This document shows, in pieces, positions 15,655 to 26,559 of a stretch of 64,000 nucleotides of DNA; within the stretch, counting starts at the first letter, position 1; each line of letters begins with the position of its first letter. Both the position numbers and the translations under genes were made by a program. Source of the DNA: Chrysomallon squamiferum (Eukaryota; Mollusca; Gastropoda; Neomphalida; Peltospiridae); contig CM022674.1 of assembly GCA_012295275.1 (NCBI GenBank), forward strand, positions 16,381,649 to 16,445,648, given 5' to 3'. Below the pieces are notes generated by a model. The model was not told the origin of the DNA and searched no databases. It was given only the letters and a program-made list of their open reading frames with translations.

Positions 15655-18600
15655 TTAGTTACTATCTTTAGCTGCATACTCCAATAAAAAGGAAACAGTT
15701 TCATTTATATCGCTGTAACTCTTAGCTATTTCAAGAGGAGTTTCACCTTGGCCATTTTTAACATTTACATCAGCACCTTTTTCAATCAGTGCTGTAACAA
15801 TTTCTACATTTCCATCTTCAGTTGCTAAGTGTAAAACAGAATTATTATCATTGTCTGTCAAATTAGGATCAGCTCCTTGTTTTAGTAAATACAAAAATAT
15901 GTTGTAAAGGTCAAACTCAACAGCTGTAAAAAGAGGAGTTTCACCTTGCATATTCCTTATATTTACATCAACACCTTTTTCAATCAGTGCTGTAACAATT
16001 TCTACATTTCCATTTTCAGCTGCTAAGTGCAAAACAGAATTGTTATGATTGTCTGTTAAATTAAGATCAGCTCCATGTTCCAGTAAAACCAAAGCTACGT
16101 TTGTCTTAGAGGACACAGGTGGATCTTGTAAAAAATGAAATTTATTGTAGTTCAGAAATGTAAAAAGAGGAGTTTCACCTTTCATGTTCTTTCCATTTAC
16201 ATTAAAACCTTTATCAATCAGTGCTTTCACAATTTCTACATTTCCATGTTCAGCTGCTAAGTGTAAAACAGAATTATTATCATTGTCTGTTAAATTAGGA
16301 TCAGCTCCATTTTCCAGTAAAACCAAAGCTACGTTTCTCTTAGAGGACACAGGTGGATCTGCAAAACGAAAACATTGATAGTATTTCAGAAATGTAAAAA
16401 GAGGAGTTTCACCTTTCATGTTCTTAGCATTTACATCAACACCTTTATCAATCAGTGCTTTCACAATGTCTACATTTCCATGTTTAGCTGCCAAGTGTAA
16501 AACAGAATTGTTATAATTTTCTGTTAAATTAGGATCAGCTCCATTTTCCAGTAAAACCAAAGCTATGTTTGTCTTAGACAACACAGGTGGATTTTGGAAA
16601 AAAACTAAATTCTTTGTGTTTCACACATGTTAAAAGAGGAGTTTCACCTTTCATGTTCTTAGCATTTACATCAACACCTTTATCAATCAGTGCTTTCACA
16701 ATGTCTACATTTCCATGTTTAGCTGCTAAGTGTAAAACAGAATTGTTATAATTGTCTGCTAAATGGGGATCAGCTCCTTGGTTTAGTAAATATAAAGCTA
16801 TTTCTGGTCTGTGACAACTCAAAGATACATGAAGAGGAGTTTTCTCTTCAATGTTAATTGCATTTATTTCAGCACCCTTTTTTGTTACTTCTTTCACAAC
16901 ATCTATGTCAATTTTAGAGGCTATGTGCAATGCTGAATTCTCGTAGTAATCTTTTATATCGGTATCAGCACCTTTCTTCAGTAACAACAAAGCTACTTCC
17001 CTTCTGTGTGTCACTGCGTTTACAGCTTCATGAAGTGGAGTGTTTCCCTTACTGTTTACTGCGTTAACATCAGCATTTCTCTTTATCAGTGATTTTATCA
17101 TATCTAAGTCACCACGCAGAACTGAAATGTGGAGGGGTGTGTATGAAGGCAACAATTCTACATTATTTTCATCTTCAAACAACTGAATCAATTTCTGATT
17201 AACAGCTACATTAACATTAGGATCAGCTCCCTTATAAAGAAGACACTGAACAGCACATGCACTGTTAAACATCACTGCTGCTTTCAGTACTTGACTTTTC
17301 TTCCAGTTCTCATCTGTATCATTACATCTCTGCTCAAGGAGAAAATTCACTGTATCAGTAGCTCCCCATACTGCTGCTGCTAAAAGTAGTTTATCTCTGT
17401 TCTCATCATTTAAACAATCAGGTTTCAGTTTTACTATTTCTTTTATAACACCAGAATTACTCTGACAAGCAGCAATAATAGCAATGTGTATAATTTTGTT
17501 TATTATATCAATGGTAACCAGTTTTTTAAAAAGATGGCTTACATCAACAACTTCAGCAGTATTCGACTCCCAAAAATGCCAATATTCTGAATCAAGTATT
17601 ACTTGTCTATGGAACCTAACCAATAGCAGTTTAATGGCTTTTTCCTTGATTTCACTGTTGTGTTTCTCATTTTTTATCATTTCAGCTAACATACATGCAA
17701 TTGTCATATTACCTGAACAAATAGAAACAAGTAAGAGATGTGAATAGTCATGGAATTTCCTCTCTGTTTCACACTGTAACAGTTCTTTGAGTATGGTAGC
17801 ACTGTCTGTTTTTGAACAAGCAGCTACCCGCAATGTATCAAATGCTGGAATAACACCTGATTTTAGCAACGTTCTCACAACATCTTCATCACCAAACAAA
17901 CAAGAAATATTCAAAAGTTCTTTTTTCAGATTTGTTAATTTCATTTTACACAGATTTTCAGTGAAAAATCTTGACAATGTTTTTAATCCCTTCACAATAC
18001 ATTCACTTTGAACAGATGGCGAAATTTCAAAATGTGTTTCAGTGTGCAAATGCATATTAATAGAACACTCTGAATAACTTTCAAGAAGACATGAAATATT
18101 GCTAAATATTTCATCAAGATTGTCTACATTTACAGATGATATATACAAATGTTCATCTTGATCTTTATGTAGTTGTTGATGAACTATTTTAAACAATTTA
18201 TCATTAAAGTATTTTTTCTCTATGAGATACTTCACAAACTCTTCATCTTTCAATGATGGATGTGAAATAATGTCTTTGGCATTGCTTGATGCCAACAAGT
18301 CAGTAAATCTCCGAGCAAGAACATCAAAGCAGTTAGGTTTCACAGTCATTGTAATGTGACTTTTGTTAGACACTCCAGGCGTCACAACATATTCTAACAA
18401 CATGGAGACAGGACACAATTCTAACAACTCTGCTGCTTTTTTTGGAAACTGTGATGCATACATCAGAAACAATGAGTCAAACACTGACTGGTGAATAAAT
18501 GTGTATTCATTGTCGGAACACTTCAAATAGGTACCACACATTTCATCAGCTGTTTTCTTTATAGCTGTGAGACCAGTGTTCAGACCAGTATTCAGACAGG

Positions 18601-19440
18601 CTTTCTCTAGCAGTCTTACTAATTTCATTATGTCGCTGTCGGTGTCATTTTCAAATGGGTCCAGTGAATCAATCCTGAGACTGTCTTGTTGAAACAAGAT
18701 CAGCAGTAGAACCAGGTAATTGATCTGTGAAGATTTATCATTTTTCAAATTTTCCAGTTGTTCTCTGAGATATTCTACAGGTTTCTGAAAAAACTCAACT
18801 CCTCTTTTCTGTGCATCACTTGAATTAACATAATACAGACACACCTGAGGAAATCCTAACTTTGTACATGAGCAGAAAATGACAGTAATTTTATAAGCTT
18901 CATCCATTCTAACATTCTTTTGTTCAAGATATCTGTTTAGAATTTCTAGCTTCTCATCATAATTCAGACAACATTCGTCGCTCTGCAGGTCAAGGATATG
19001 ATTTTCATTGAACAGATCAAATTCCTTTAGATTAGCTATACTTTCTGTAAATATTTGTTTTCTTAAAGTAATAATACATCTCACACACTTGTCTTTAACA
19101 AGACTCCACACCTCTGGAAATAGCTGTTTCCAGCACGAAACAAAATCTAATACAAGATTAGTTTTACCAAATATGTCATCAATGAGAACAATACATGGTT
19201 TATCTTTAGACACAGGAATGTATTTGAAATCAGAGTGATGAGTCACGATGTAAGAGTCTATTTTTTCTTTTTCTCTATCTGTTTAATCATGTTCAGACCT
19301 AGAGTTGTCTTTCCTGAACCTGGACTTCCTACTACAATAACAACAACATTTCTTTTTCAAAAGTGTTAGTCCTCTTTCTTCTGCTCTTGTTTCAACATAG
19401 ACTCTCCAGTCAACTGAGTTTAACTGTGACCTGGTAGAAT
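15655..19440 (-). CDS. STAND NTPase-ankyrin repeat protein, main 3' exon, copy 1 (frame breaks)
   Basis: The exon starts at the acceptor TGATACAG at 19,441-19,448 and ends at the stop at 15,655. It begins with VDWRVYVETRAEERG, the usual lead-in of nSTAND3-like proteins, then a P-loop (VVGSPGSGKTT), Walker B (CIVLIDDIFG), a sensor-like RCIITLRK, a helical region, and about 14 ankyrin repeats such as SVLHLAAEHGNVEIVKALID. STAND NTPases bind ATP, oligomerise and signal; the ankyrin part probably binds the trigger. Three breaks: one extra base just before the P-loop (about 19,340-19,352), one missing base in an A-rich run near 19,260-19,272, and one extra base in a 7-base run at 16,598-16,604. 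The first two put the P-loop out of frame with a stop. All three lie in or near homopolymers, so error is possible. Upstream exons are listed separately. Confidence 0.85.
16080..16760 (-). repeat. about 235-bp tandem module, two ankyrin repeats per unit
   Basis: The phrase DPPVSSKTNVALVLLENGAD followed by SVLHLAAEHGNVEIVKALID recurs with landmark positions near 16,086, 16,326 and 16,557. Each unit holds one normal ankyrin repeat and one with an inserted stretch of about 12 residues before the second helix. Copy 2 has only one such unit, so this pair was amplified in copy 1. Confidence 0.8.
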
Positions 19441-19716
19441 CTGTATCACAACATTTAAAAAAATAATATCTATTATTAACATATTTAAATATATTTCACT
19501 ATTTAGATATAGATAATATAATTTTAAACTAGTCATCAGATGTGAAACTTTTAAAATAAAGCAGCAATTTTTTGTTATAATTTTTGGACTTCATCAGAAT
19601 TTAATGATAATACCATATCACAGTTTTAGATGCTGCAAAAATAACATAATGATTATCTTCTTATAAATTAACATCTTTCAGAAGTAAAAAAAAAAATAAA
19701 ATAAAATAAAAAATAC

Positions 19717-19749
19717 CTTTCATATGGGACGCTTGTCCATCAGTCTTTG
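19717..19749 (-). CDS. 33-nt micro-exon of the STAND-ankyrin gene, copy 1
   Basis: The exon lies between the acceptor ATATCATTTCAG and the donor GTATTTTTTA. It begins with two bases and ends with one (phase 1 to phase 1) and encodes KTDGQASHMK. The same exon with the same splice sites is found in copy 2 at 54,075-54,107 (KTDERAFHMK). Its phase joins cleanly to the exon at 21,163-21,261 upstream and the main exon at 19,440 downstream. Confidence 0.75.
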
Positions 19750-19978
19750 CTGAAATGATATAAAAAATAAAACAAGTAAATTTATATTACTGATGATGAG
19801 AGCAAAAGAGAAATTATTAAAGTGAAATATACAGTTACTCTGTACTTCATTCATGGAACAGTCAACATATAACATTATTATTATCTTTCTGATTTATTTT
19901 AGTAGAATTATTACTACTAGTATTAAAACTACTGCTGTTGTTTTTTCTCACTATTGTTACTTAGTTATTGTTATTGTT

Positions 19979-19980
19979 CA

Positions 19981-20026
<46 letters not shown>

Positions 20027-20028
20027 TT
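19979..20028. repeat. (ATT)n microsatellite
   Basis: About 16 ATT units in an intron of the copy 1 gene. The flanking phrase with TAATTATTACTACTAG recurs near 22,425-22,540 and in copy 2 near 54,250-54,350, so this piece was duplicated within copy 1. Confidence 0.85.
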
Positions 20029-20135
20029 TTTTGTGTTTTTAATAATTGCAAGTGAAAATAATGACATATATATTGGCTTGATTAATGTATGCTGAATTCT
20101 CTTAAAAAAAAAATCTAGATAAGATTGATGGCACT

Positions 20136-20140
<5 letters not shown>

Positions 20141-20196
<56 letters not shown>
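20141..20196. repeat. (TG)n microsatellite
   Basis: About 27 uninterrupted TG units in intronic sequence of copy 1. Confidence 0.9.
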
Positions 20197-20200
<4 letters not shown>

Positions 20201-20685
20201 ACGTCATAAGCACATAAGACAAAAAAGTGCGCTGGCGTAACATTTGTTATTATTACTGTTATTTAATTATTATTTTACAAACATTAACAAATCATAAACT
20301 TCAAACATTTTAGTTCCAAATTATAAGCACTCCTAGGTAGTCCATGACTTAAGTTTCTTCAAATTGTACGACGAGTGTTAGGAGGGCTGCTTTGGATCTC
20401 ACAGATTTGGGAAATTTTTAAATTACTGATTGTCCAGCACTAACATGTGTTATGACATTTTCCATATGGAACTGTTCTAATCTGATTGCTTCAATATTAA
20501 ACTGTTCAGTTTCACAACTTACAAGCATTATTTCTCAGATCCATATGTAAATCATCCACTGCACACAGTATGAATAAAATCTGTCATTTGTTAGTATTAT
20601 TGAATAAAACAATATGTTTTAAAAAATGTATAATAGTCTTTATATTAAATGCCTGCATCTCTGCGTTCGTGAGTTTTTGAGGTTT

Positions 20686-20716
<31 letters not shown>

Positions 20717-20836
20717 TGTCTATGTTTGTGTGAATATTGTTCAGGTCACAGAATCTGATAGAAAAATACTAATCACTATTTTGATGCATATTCTAATAAC
20801 AGGCAGGCAAAACAAATGTTTCCATTTTCGACTTGC

Positions 20837-20888
20837 TAATTAAATATTTTTTTCTCCTAATAGAACATTTCTAAAGTGAGATATATCT
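20837..20888 (-). pseudogene. decayed RHIM-exon remnant
   Basis: The minus strand encodes ISHFRNVLLGEK and then loses frame, with one base fewer in an A-run than the paralogous exons. It matches the RHIM-like exon of copy 2 (54,706-54,787; ISHSGNVLLG) and, more weakly, the intact one at 24,352-24,438. The donor has become GCAAGT and the 5' half is replaced by other sequence, so it is probably not spliced. Confidence 0.55.
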
Positions 20889-21162
20889 TAGTCACCCAGG
20901 CCAATGTTGTTGATGTGATGAATGGCAGTTTAATTTTATCCATGAGCAAGCTATCATTCAGCATAGCACAAAATTTTGTACACAACTCATGTGAACTATA
21001 TGGTCGTTCACACAATTTGTGCACTCTTGGTGGGTAGGCATGTATGTATGTATTATATCTGTGTTTGCTTGTGCTGGTCATAATGTTTGATATTAAAATA
21101 CTACCGATTAATGTGACATATATTTCTGTAATCTATTAAGAATATTTTGGTGTTTAACTTAC

Positions 21163-21261
21163 TGGTTTTCACAGCTTCATCTCCTAATACACTACTTCTG
21201 TTACTTGATAGATTTGTATCTGTTCTCATATTTACATTACGTTCTACCACTGCTCGTTCTG
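21163..21261 (-). CDS. linker exon of the STAND-ankyrin gene, copy 1 (33 residues)
   Basis: The acceptor is TTTCTGTTTGCAG and the donor A|GTAAGT. It is 99 nt, phase 1 at both ends, open throughout and polar: ERAVVERNVNMRTDTNLSSN followed by RSSVLGDEAVKT. It joins in frame to the RHIM exon upstream and the micro-exon downstream. I did not find this exon in copy 2, where the intervening DNA is shorter. Confidence 0.7.
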
Positions 21262-21847
21262 CTGCAAACAGAAAAATAAATTATTTAAACTCACAGCCTA
21301 CAAGTGTTATTTCTAAAATTGTCTGTAGCTACATATAGAGCATACAGTATCAAAAATGTGTTTGTGTGTGTGTACTTTTGCATATATCACCAGCTATTGC
21401 TAAAACATGCATATTGACATAAAATAATGAAAATGACAATTTAAGAAGCAGTTTCTAAAAACAAAGGTGAGCAAAAATGTCTAACTGCACATAATAGCAT
21501 ATCACAGTATCCTTGGATAGTGTACTGGTTACTGGTTGAGATAGGTCACACATGACAGGTGGGCTTTGTATTCTGGACAACATTAATAGGTTCAAGAAAT
21601 TTAGTCAGTGTTTCATTTAATGAAAAATAAGTAATTTTGTTATGGTAAAATGTAGCTATGTAGTTGCTAGAGGTCAGCACTGCAGTAAAATTACTTCTAA
21701 ACAGTAACTGAGTAAGCTATGTTATGCAGCTTGTCTGTTAATCAATTTACTTGAGTAGTTTTACTTGTGTAGTTCACTGCTGTTTTATCTTACATCCAGT
21801 AAGATCATGTGAACCAAAACAGGATAAAACTTCCATCAAGTTTACAA

Positions 21848-21849
21848 AT

Positions 21850-21884
<35 letters not shown>

Positions 21885-21975
21885 CATATTCATATATATA
21901 CATATATACATACATATATACATACATATATATACATATATACATATACAATACATACATACATTGATACACATA
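21848..21975. repeat. (CA)n/(TA)n/(CATA)n microsatellite
   Basis: A compound CA, TA and CATA repeat. Related compound repeats lie at about 22,118-22,290 and 22,507-22,620, the last directly beside the Tc1 insertion. Confidence 0.9.
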
Positions 21976-22117
21976 TATACATTCTTCTCTGTGCTTTACT
22001 CCTACAGTTTATGTTAATAAAGTCATTATCATTGTGACAATTGTAGAGAAAACTTTTTGTGGCACTTTATCATAACACAATCTCTTAGAAAGCAAGTCAG
22101 CACCAATGAAAACTCCA

Positions 22118-22175
22118 ACTATACATATATATATATACAAAAAAAATGTATAACGTGTATATATATATATATGTA

Positions 22176-22207
<32 letters not shown>

Positions 22208-22290
22208 TATTTGTGTGTATGTATGTATATATGTATATATGCATATGTGTGTGTGTGTGTGTCTGTATGTTCTTATATTTATATATAAGA
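22118..22290. repeat. compound (TA)n/(TG)n microsatellite
   Basis: TA repeats flank TG repeats. Near 22,270-22,300 a TTCTTATATTTATATATAAGAA palindrome can fold on itself. The short Tyr-Ile and Cys-Val frames here are repeat artefacts. Confidence 0.85.
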
Positions 22291-22506
22291 ACATACACAC
22301 CAAACTCGTAAGTACATACATTGTTATTAACTATATAAAAATTAGGATCTTTACTTTTGTGTACTAGAAGATGTTTTCCTAAGATTTTTCATATAACATT
22401 CTTATTACGTCTTCTGATTTATGTTACTATAATTATTACTACTAGTATTAAAACTACTGCTTTTTTTTTGTTCTCACCATTGCTATTTAGTTATTGTTAT
22501 TGTTTT

Positions 22507-22623
22507 ATTATTATTATTATTATTATTATTATACACACATACATACATATATATATACATATAACCATATATACATACATACATATATACATACAATCAT
22601 ATATATATATATATATATATATA
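22507..22623. repeat. (ATT)n then (CATA)n/(TA)n microsatellite at the Tc1 insertion site
   Basis: Simple repeats ending in TATATATA, giving the TA target used by the Tc1 element that starts at 22,624. Confidence 0.85.
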
Positions 22624-24052
22624 CTCCCAAAAAAAAAACGCAAAATGGTTGATTTGTTAGATAACTATTGTAAACTGACACATATCAATTTACAGACTAT
22701 GAATATAATGACATTTCGTGATTCAAACGTATAGCTTTTGTTACTGTCAGAAAAAAAGCAGGTAACACAAAATAAAGAGGATGATCGTCTTTATTAGGCA
22801 AAACGTCCCCGCATGGAAACCATGTTACCAGTGCATGTGCATTTGCAGCACAAGAAACTTGAATACGAGGGTTATAAAAAGGCAAGGCTTTCGAAAACTT
22901 CTGTTCGTTATCTTTGTTCTGACCCAACATCAAACAAATGCCACGACTGAGTGAACCACAATTTACAAGCTGGCGAATCCTTCTCGGCCGCAGCCCAGGT
23001 GTTCCATGTATCCCCAAGCACCATCTTGAGATTGTGGTATTGGTTCCAGCAACACCAAACAACGCATGACCGTCCCAGATCAGGTAGACCACGTGTAACC
23101 ACCAGGGCCCAGGGCCGCTACATAGGGTACTTCATCTACGGGAAAGAACCACTACTGCTACCTCTACTGCTTCAGCAATACCAGGTCTGCGTAGAATATC
23201 GGCTCAGACAGTGCGCAATCGTTTACGCGAGGCAGGTATTCGAGCCAGACGGCCTGTAAGAAGACTGGTTCTGACTCAACAACATCGTCGACTACGACGT
23301 CAGTGGTGTCAACTGCACAGAGTCTGGCCTCAGTTACAATGGAGAACTGTCTGGTTTAGTGACGAGGCTCGATTTCAACTTCGTCAAGCTGATGGAAGAT
23401 GTCAAGTTTACAGACGTCATGGTGAACGTTTTGCTGCAAACTGCATACAGGAAGCGGAAACTTTTGGCGGTGATAGTGTGATGTTGTGGGCAGCAATCTC
23501 ATACACTGGCAGGACCAACCTGGTTTACATCCAAGGCAACATAATGGCACAGAGATACCGAGATGAAATTTTTTTGCGACAGGTCGCTCCAATTATGAAT
23601 AATGGTAACGCTGTATTCCAGCACGACAATGCGAGACCACATACAGCCAGACTCACAACAGTGTACCTACACAACAATAACATTCAAGTCCTGCCGTGGC
23701 ACTCTAAATCTCCGGATTTGAACCCTATAGAGCATTTATGGGTCGAGTTGGATAGACGACTGAGGCAGCATCAACCACAGCCACAGAATCATTCTTAGTT
23801 GGCATTATTACTACAGACAGTGGGCCATGGGAAGAAGATGTCAGGAAGTTTTGGACTCCCATGATGGGCACACAAGGTATTGATATTATACTGTTATAAC
23901 GTTGAACTTTAACCTTTTCAATGTAATACCATCAATATTAATGAACTGCGAAAGTGTGTGTAAAATGTGAACATTCTGCTGCTTTCTGTTCATCCATTAG
24001 ATAGATATTCCCAATGTCAATAAAATCTACTTTTGCATTTCTTTTTGGGGAG
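22624..24052 (+). mobile_element. Tc1/mariner-type transposon in an intron of the STAND-ankyrin gene
   Basis: About 1.43 kb. The short terminal inverted repeats read CTCCCAAAAAAAAAACGCAA at the left and, reverse-complemented, CTCCCCAAAAAGAAATGCAA at the right. A TA precedes the left end and TA-rich repeat surrounds both. Copy 2 of the block has no element at the matching place (about 54,540), so insertion followed the duplication or split the two haplotypes. It is fuller than the copy at 4,770-5,835. Confidence 0.85.
22937..23798 (+). pseudogene. Tc1/mariner DD34E transposase, frameshifted
   Basis: A start-like MPRLSE at 22,937, then the helix-turn-helix part in another frame (SFSAAAQVFHVSPSTILRLW), then the catalytic part from 23,211 in a third segment. 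WFSDEARF, QHDNARPHTA and PDLNPIEHLWVE give the catalytic triad with 34 residues between the second Asp and the Glu (DD34E). Frame breaks near 22,950 and about 23,110-23,210 and an early stop after HQPQPQNHS make it inactive. The family cuts and pastes at TA dinucleotides. Confidence 0.85.
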
Positions 24053-24351
24053 AATATATATGTACACAGACACACACCCACAAACATTACCATTTCAGTG
24101 TACATGTACTTCTTAATTCTATGATAAAAAAATTCCTGAATGTTTCGGCAAATTATTGATTAGGTATTCTATTGTAATGCTACTTATGAATGTTTACAGT
24201 TTTTCTTAGCAAATATGTTTCTTGTGATGACATGATGACATCAATATTAAAAACATCAAAATACATGCATGATATTATTGGAAAGGATGTTATATGTGAA
24301 TGCCAAATATATTCGTATCTCAGAATTTGGACTCGTCTCCTTTGAACTTAC

Positions 24352-24438
24352 TAATTATCTTGTTTTTGGCTCCTATTTGAACATTTCCACAGTGATGTAT
24401 GTTTACTGTTTGTTTTACAAGTTGTATTTTTTGAGTAT
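24352..24438 (-). CDS. RHIM-motif exon of the STAND-ankyrin gene, copy 1
   Basis: The exon is 87 nt, with acceptor TTCTCTTTCACAG and donor A|GTAAGT, phase 1 to phase 1. It encodes a segment with NIHHCGNVQIGAKNKI. VQIGAKNKI matches the RHIM consensus [IV]-Q-[IVL]-G-x-x-N-x-[IML] at every defined position, and the residues before it resemble those before the core in vertebrate RIPK1/RIPK3. RHIMs assemble into functional amyloids and pass signals in necroptosis and, in insects, in Imd signalling. Here the exon joins in frame to the 9-residue-repeat exon upstream and to the linker, micro-exon and STAND exons downstream. That the whole chain is one transcript is inference from phases and order. 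Confidence 0.75.
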
Positions 24439-24962
24439 CTGTGAAAGAGAATAAATACATTTTTAAGAATAGAATACAGTATTAATAAAATCAATTAAAA
24501 GTATTATTGCATATAACAATATATCATTTAAAAATGTTTTTAACTGATTATGTGCAGGTGCTATGAAATAAGTATTACTTCATAGTATTAAAATGTATAA
24601 CAGTAAATACAAAATTAATTAGAATGGTTATGATGAACTAACAAAACAGTAACTAGAGTGTATTTTACTTTACTGTTTTAATCTGTAAAACAAAACGGCC
24701 ATAACAAAGTATAAACTTAATTCATTATCAGTATAACTTTTAAAAGTGTCAGTTTACTAATGCCTAAGATGTAACTAAACAATACATTCAAACACTGTAT
24801 TGATACAAATGTAATATGTACTTTTGTCAGTTTAGAATTTACCATCAATAAACAATACAATATACTGAAATATTCTATTATAACAAATATAAAAATAATG
24901 TTGACTCTTTATAATTTCTTGTTAAAAAAGTAAACAGTACATTTAAATACTGTGTGTGTTAC

Positions 24963-25264
24963 CATGACTGCTTGACACAGGTAGTTGTAAATGATGTTCT
25001 GTACGAGTGATGTCCAAGGAAGACTGAGATGTGATGCCAGAGAGAGATAGACTTGACATATTGTCTAAGAGAGACACAGCTGTCACAGTCTCTGCAGAAG
25101 AAACAGCTGTCACAGTCTCTTCAGAAGAAACACCTGTCACATTCTCTTCAGAAAAAACAGCTGTCACAGTCTCTACAGAAGACACAGCTGTCACAGTGGA
25201 CGAAACAGCTGTTGTGTTAGAAGAATCTTCTGAACTCTCCTTTTTGACATCTATATTGGCTGAG
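24963..25264 (-). CDS. 9-residue-repeat Ser/Thr/Val-rich exon of the STAND-ankyrin gene, copy 1
   Basis: The exon is 302 nt, with acceptor TTTTTTACAG and donor CATG|GTAACA. It starts with one base and ends with one, fitting both neighbours. After an acidic start (DVKKESSEDSSNTT) come five 27-bp units coding for variants of TVTAVSSAE, then a Ser-rich tail. It is a low-complexity spacer ahead of the RHIM. Copy 2 has nine units. The plus strand is also open across the repeat, but its splice context points to the minus strand. Confidence 0.7.
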
Positions 25265-25800
25265 CTGTAAAAAATATGATTGTTTTATATATATAAGGAA
25301 GAAAAGAAATGTGTTATTTACTTATTTTATTTACTGTTATACCGGGTCAGACATAAGATTTAGGAACAGTCAGAAACCCACAGCAGTCACTTCACCTGTC
25401 TACTCTCTCTTATTAACAACAAGTTATGTTTAATTTATACCTACCTACAAACAGTAAAAACTATACATCAGGTGTTGAGCACTGCTAAAATGAAATCAGG
25501 TCAAGATTCCATCAGCAGGAATTGATCCAAATATCTACTACACCTTTCAAACTTTACTAGAGACCTACATCTAGTACCTTGTATTAATACCAGCATTGAC
25601 TCATAGACTGTATTCTCAATTTGGTTCTATAAATAAATGCCTCAAACATTTTTTTAAAATAATGAAATAAAAAAAGGCTTAAAATAAATATCCCCATTTT
25701 TTAAAAAGAGGTGTTTGATCATGTTATTGAGAAATACTCAAGAAAACACAATTTTTCAATACTGTTACCTAAAACCATAGTTCTAATTAATTAATCTTAC

Positions 25801-25920
25801 CTCATTTTGGATTTGTTCTTTTCCTTCTTTTTAGAGGGTGGTGATGGGGTAACTGGGGCAGGTTCTGACTGTGGGTTCCTCTGTTTCTCAGCTGTTCTGC
25901 TGCTTTGCTCTGTAGTCAAA
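25801..25920 (-). CDS. Pro-rich/Lys-rich exon of the STAND-ankyrin gene, copy 1
   Basis: The exon is 120 nt, with acceptor CTGTGTGTTTCAG and donor GAG|GTAAGA, phase 2 to phase 2. It encodes a disordered piece with EPAPVTPSPPSKKKEKNKSK, a possible nuclear-localisation-like basic cluster. The copy 2 exon at 56,235-56,354 has the same length and splice sites, and most changes keep the Pro/basic character. This is the most 5' exon I can support; the true start of the protein lies further upstream and was not found. Confidence 0.7.
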
Positions 25921-26119
25921 CTGAAACACACAGATTTACTAGTGATATTCCACATTTTTCTAAACATTACCAACATAGATGAACAAAATAAACAGAACAG
26001 TTGTCAGAAATAACAGTAAATGACAAAAGCAGTGCACTGTAACAAAAGTCCATGGAAATTACTGCACTGCCATTAAATTGATTAATTTAGGATTCATGAT
26101 ATCAACTTTCCATTTAGTG

Positions 26120-26196
26120 CATTTTTCAAACTGAAACCACATACCAACATCAGTCTGCATACAGAACGGAAAGTCATAAAGGGATGATCTGTGAGT
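26120..26196 (-). other. conserved exon-like block (LYDFPFCMQTD)
   Basis: After the acceptor-like TGTTACTCACAG the minus strand reads SSLYDFPFCMQTDVGMWF with an open frame running to about 26,070, and a donor-like G|GTATGT lies inside. Copy 2 (about 56,560-56,625) keeps both splice-like sites and LYQFPFCMQIDGG, but has a stop soon after. It may be an exon of the same or a neighbouring gene; phase does not join simply to 25,920. Confidence 0.3.
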
Positions 26197-26559
26197 AACA
26201 ATGTTTAATTTTGAAACATGCAGAATTGTATCAGCTGGGTCAGTTCAGATAGTTGAGGATTCAGATTCTTGTGAGGCATCATATGAATAATATTATAATC
26301 AATTCCTATCTTAGTTTTGTCGGACCTATTACTAAATTATACAAAACAGTACAAATATAACTATACCATGAATATTTTTACTAAGTAATATTCTTAGTCT
26401 TGTCCACTGTACTAAATTATTTTATATAAACAATACAAATTAAAATATTACAAATATACACCTGAACAAAATGAGTGAAAACATGACAAGTAATTACAAA
26501 GTTGTGATGATTGAAAACAGAATGATGTTCCATGTTTCTGAATGACAGTTACAACTGAT

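Noticed and set aside
16598-16604. Programmed ribosomal frameshift in the STAND-ankyrin gene
   Set aside because: The two copies would need shifts in opposite directions (+1 in copy 1, -1 in copy 2), which fits length errors or mutations in a T-run better than a recoding signal.
17484-18011. Plus-strand frames of 74-87 residues inside the STAND-ankyrin exon (also 51,842-52,369 in copy 2)
   Set aside because: They lie antisense to a clear protein family and show no motif of their own.
20857-21081. Minus-strand 74-residue frame with HKLCERPYSSHELCTKF
   Set aside because: It looks partly protein-like, but it runs into the RHIM remnant in a different frame, has no counterpart in copy 2, and shows no motif that I recognise.
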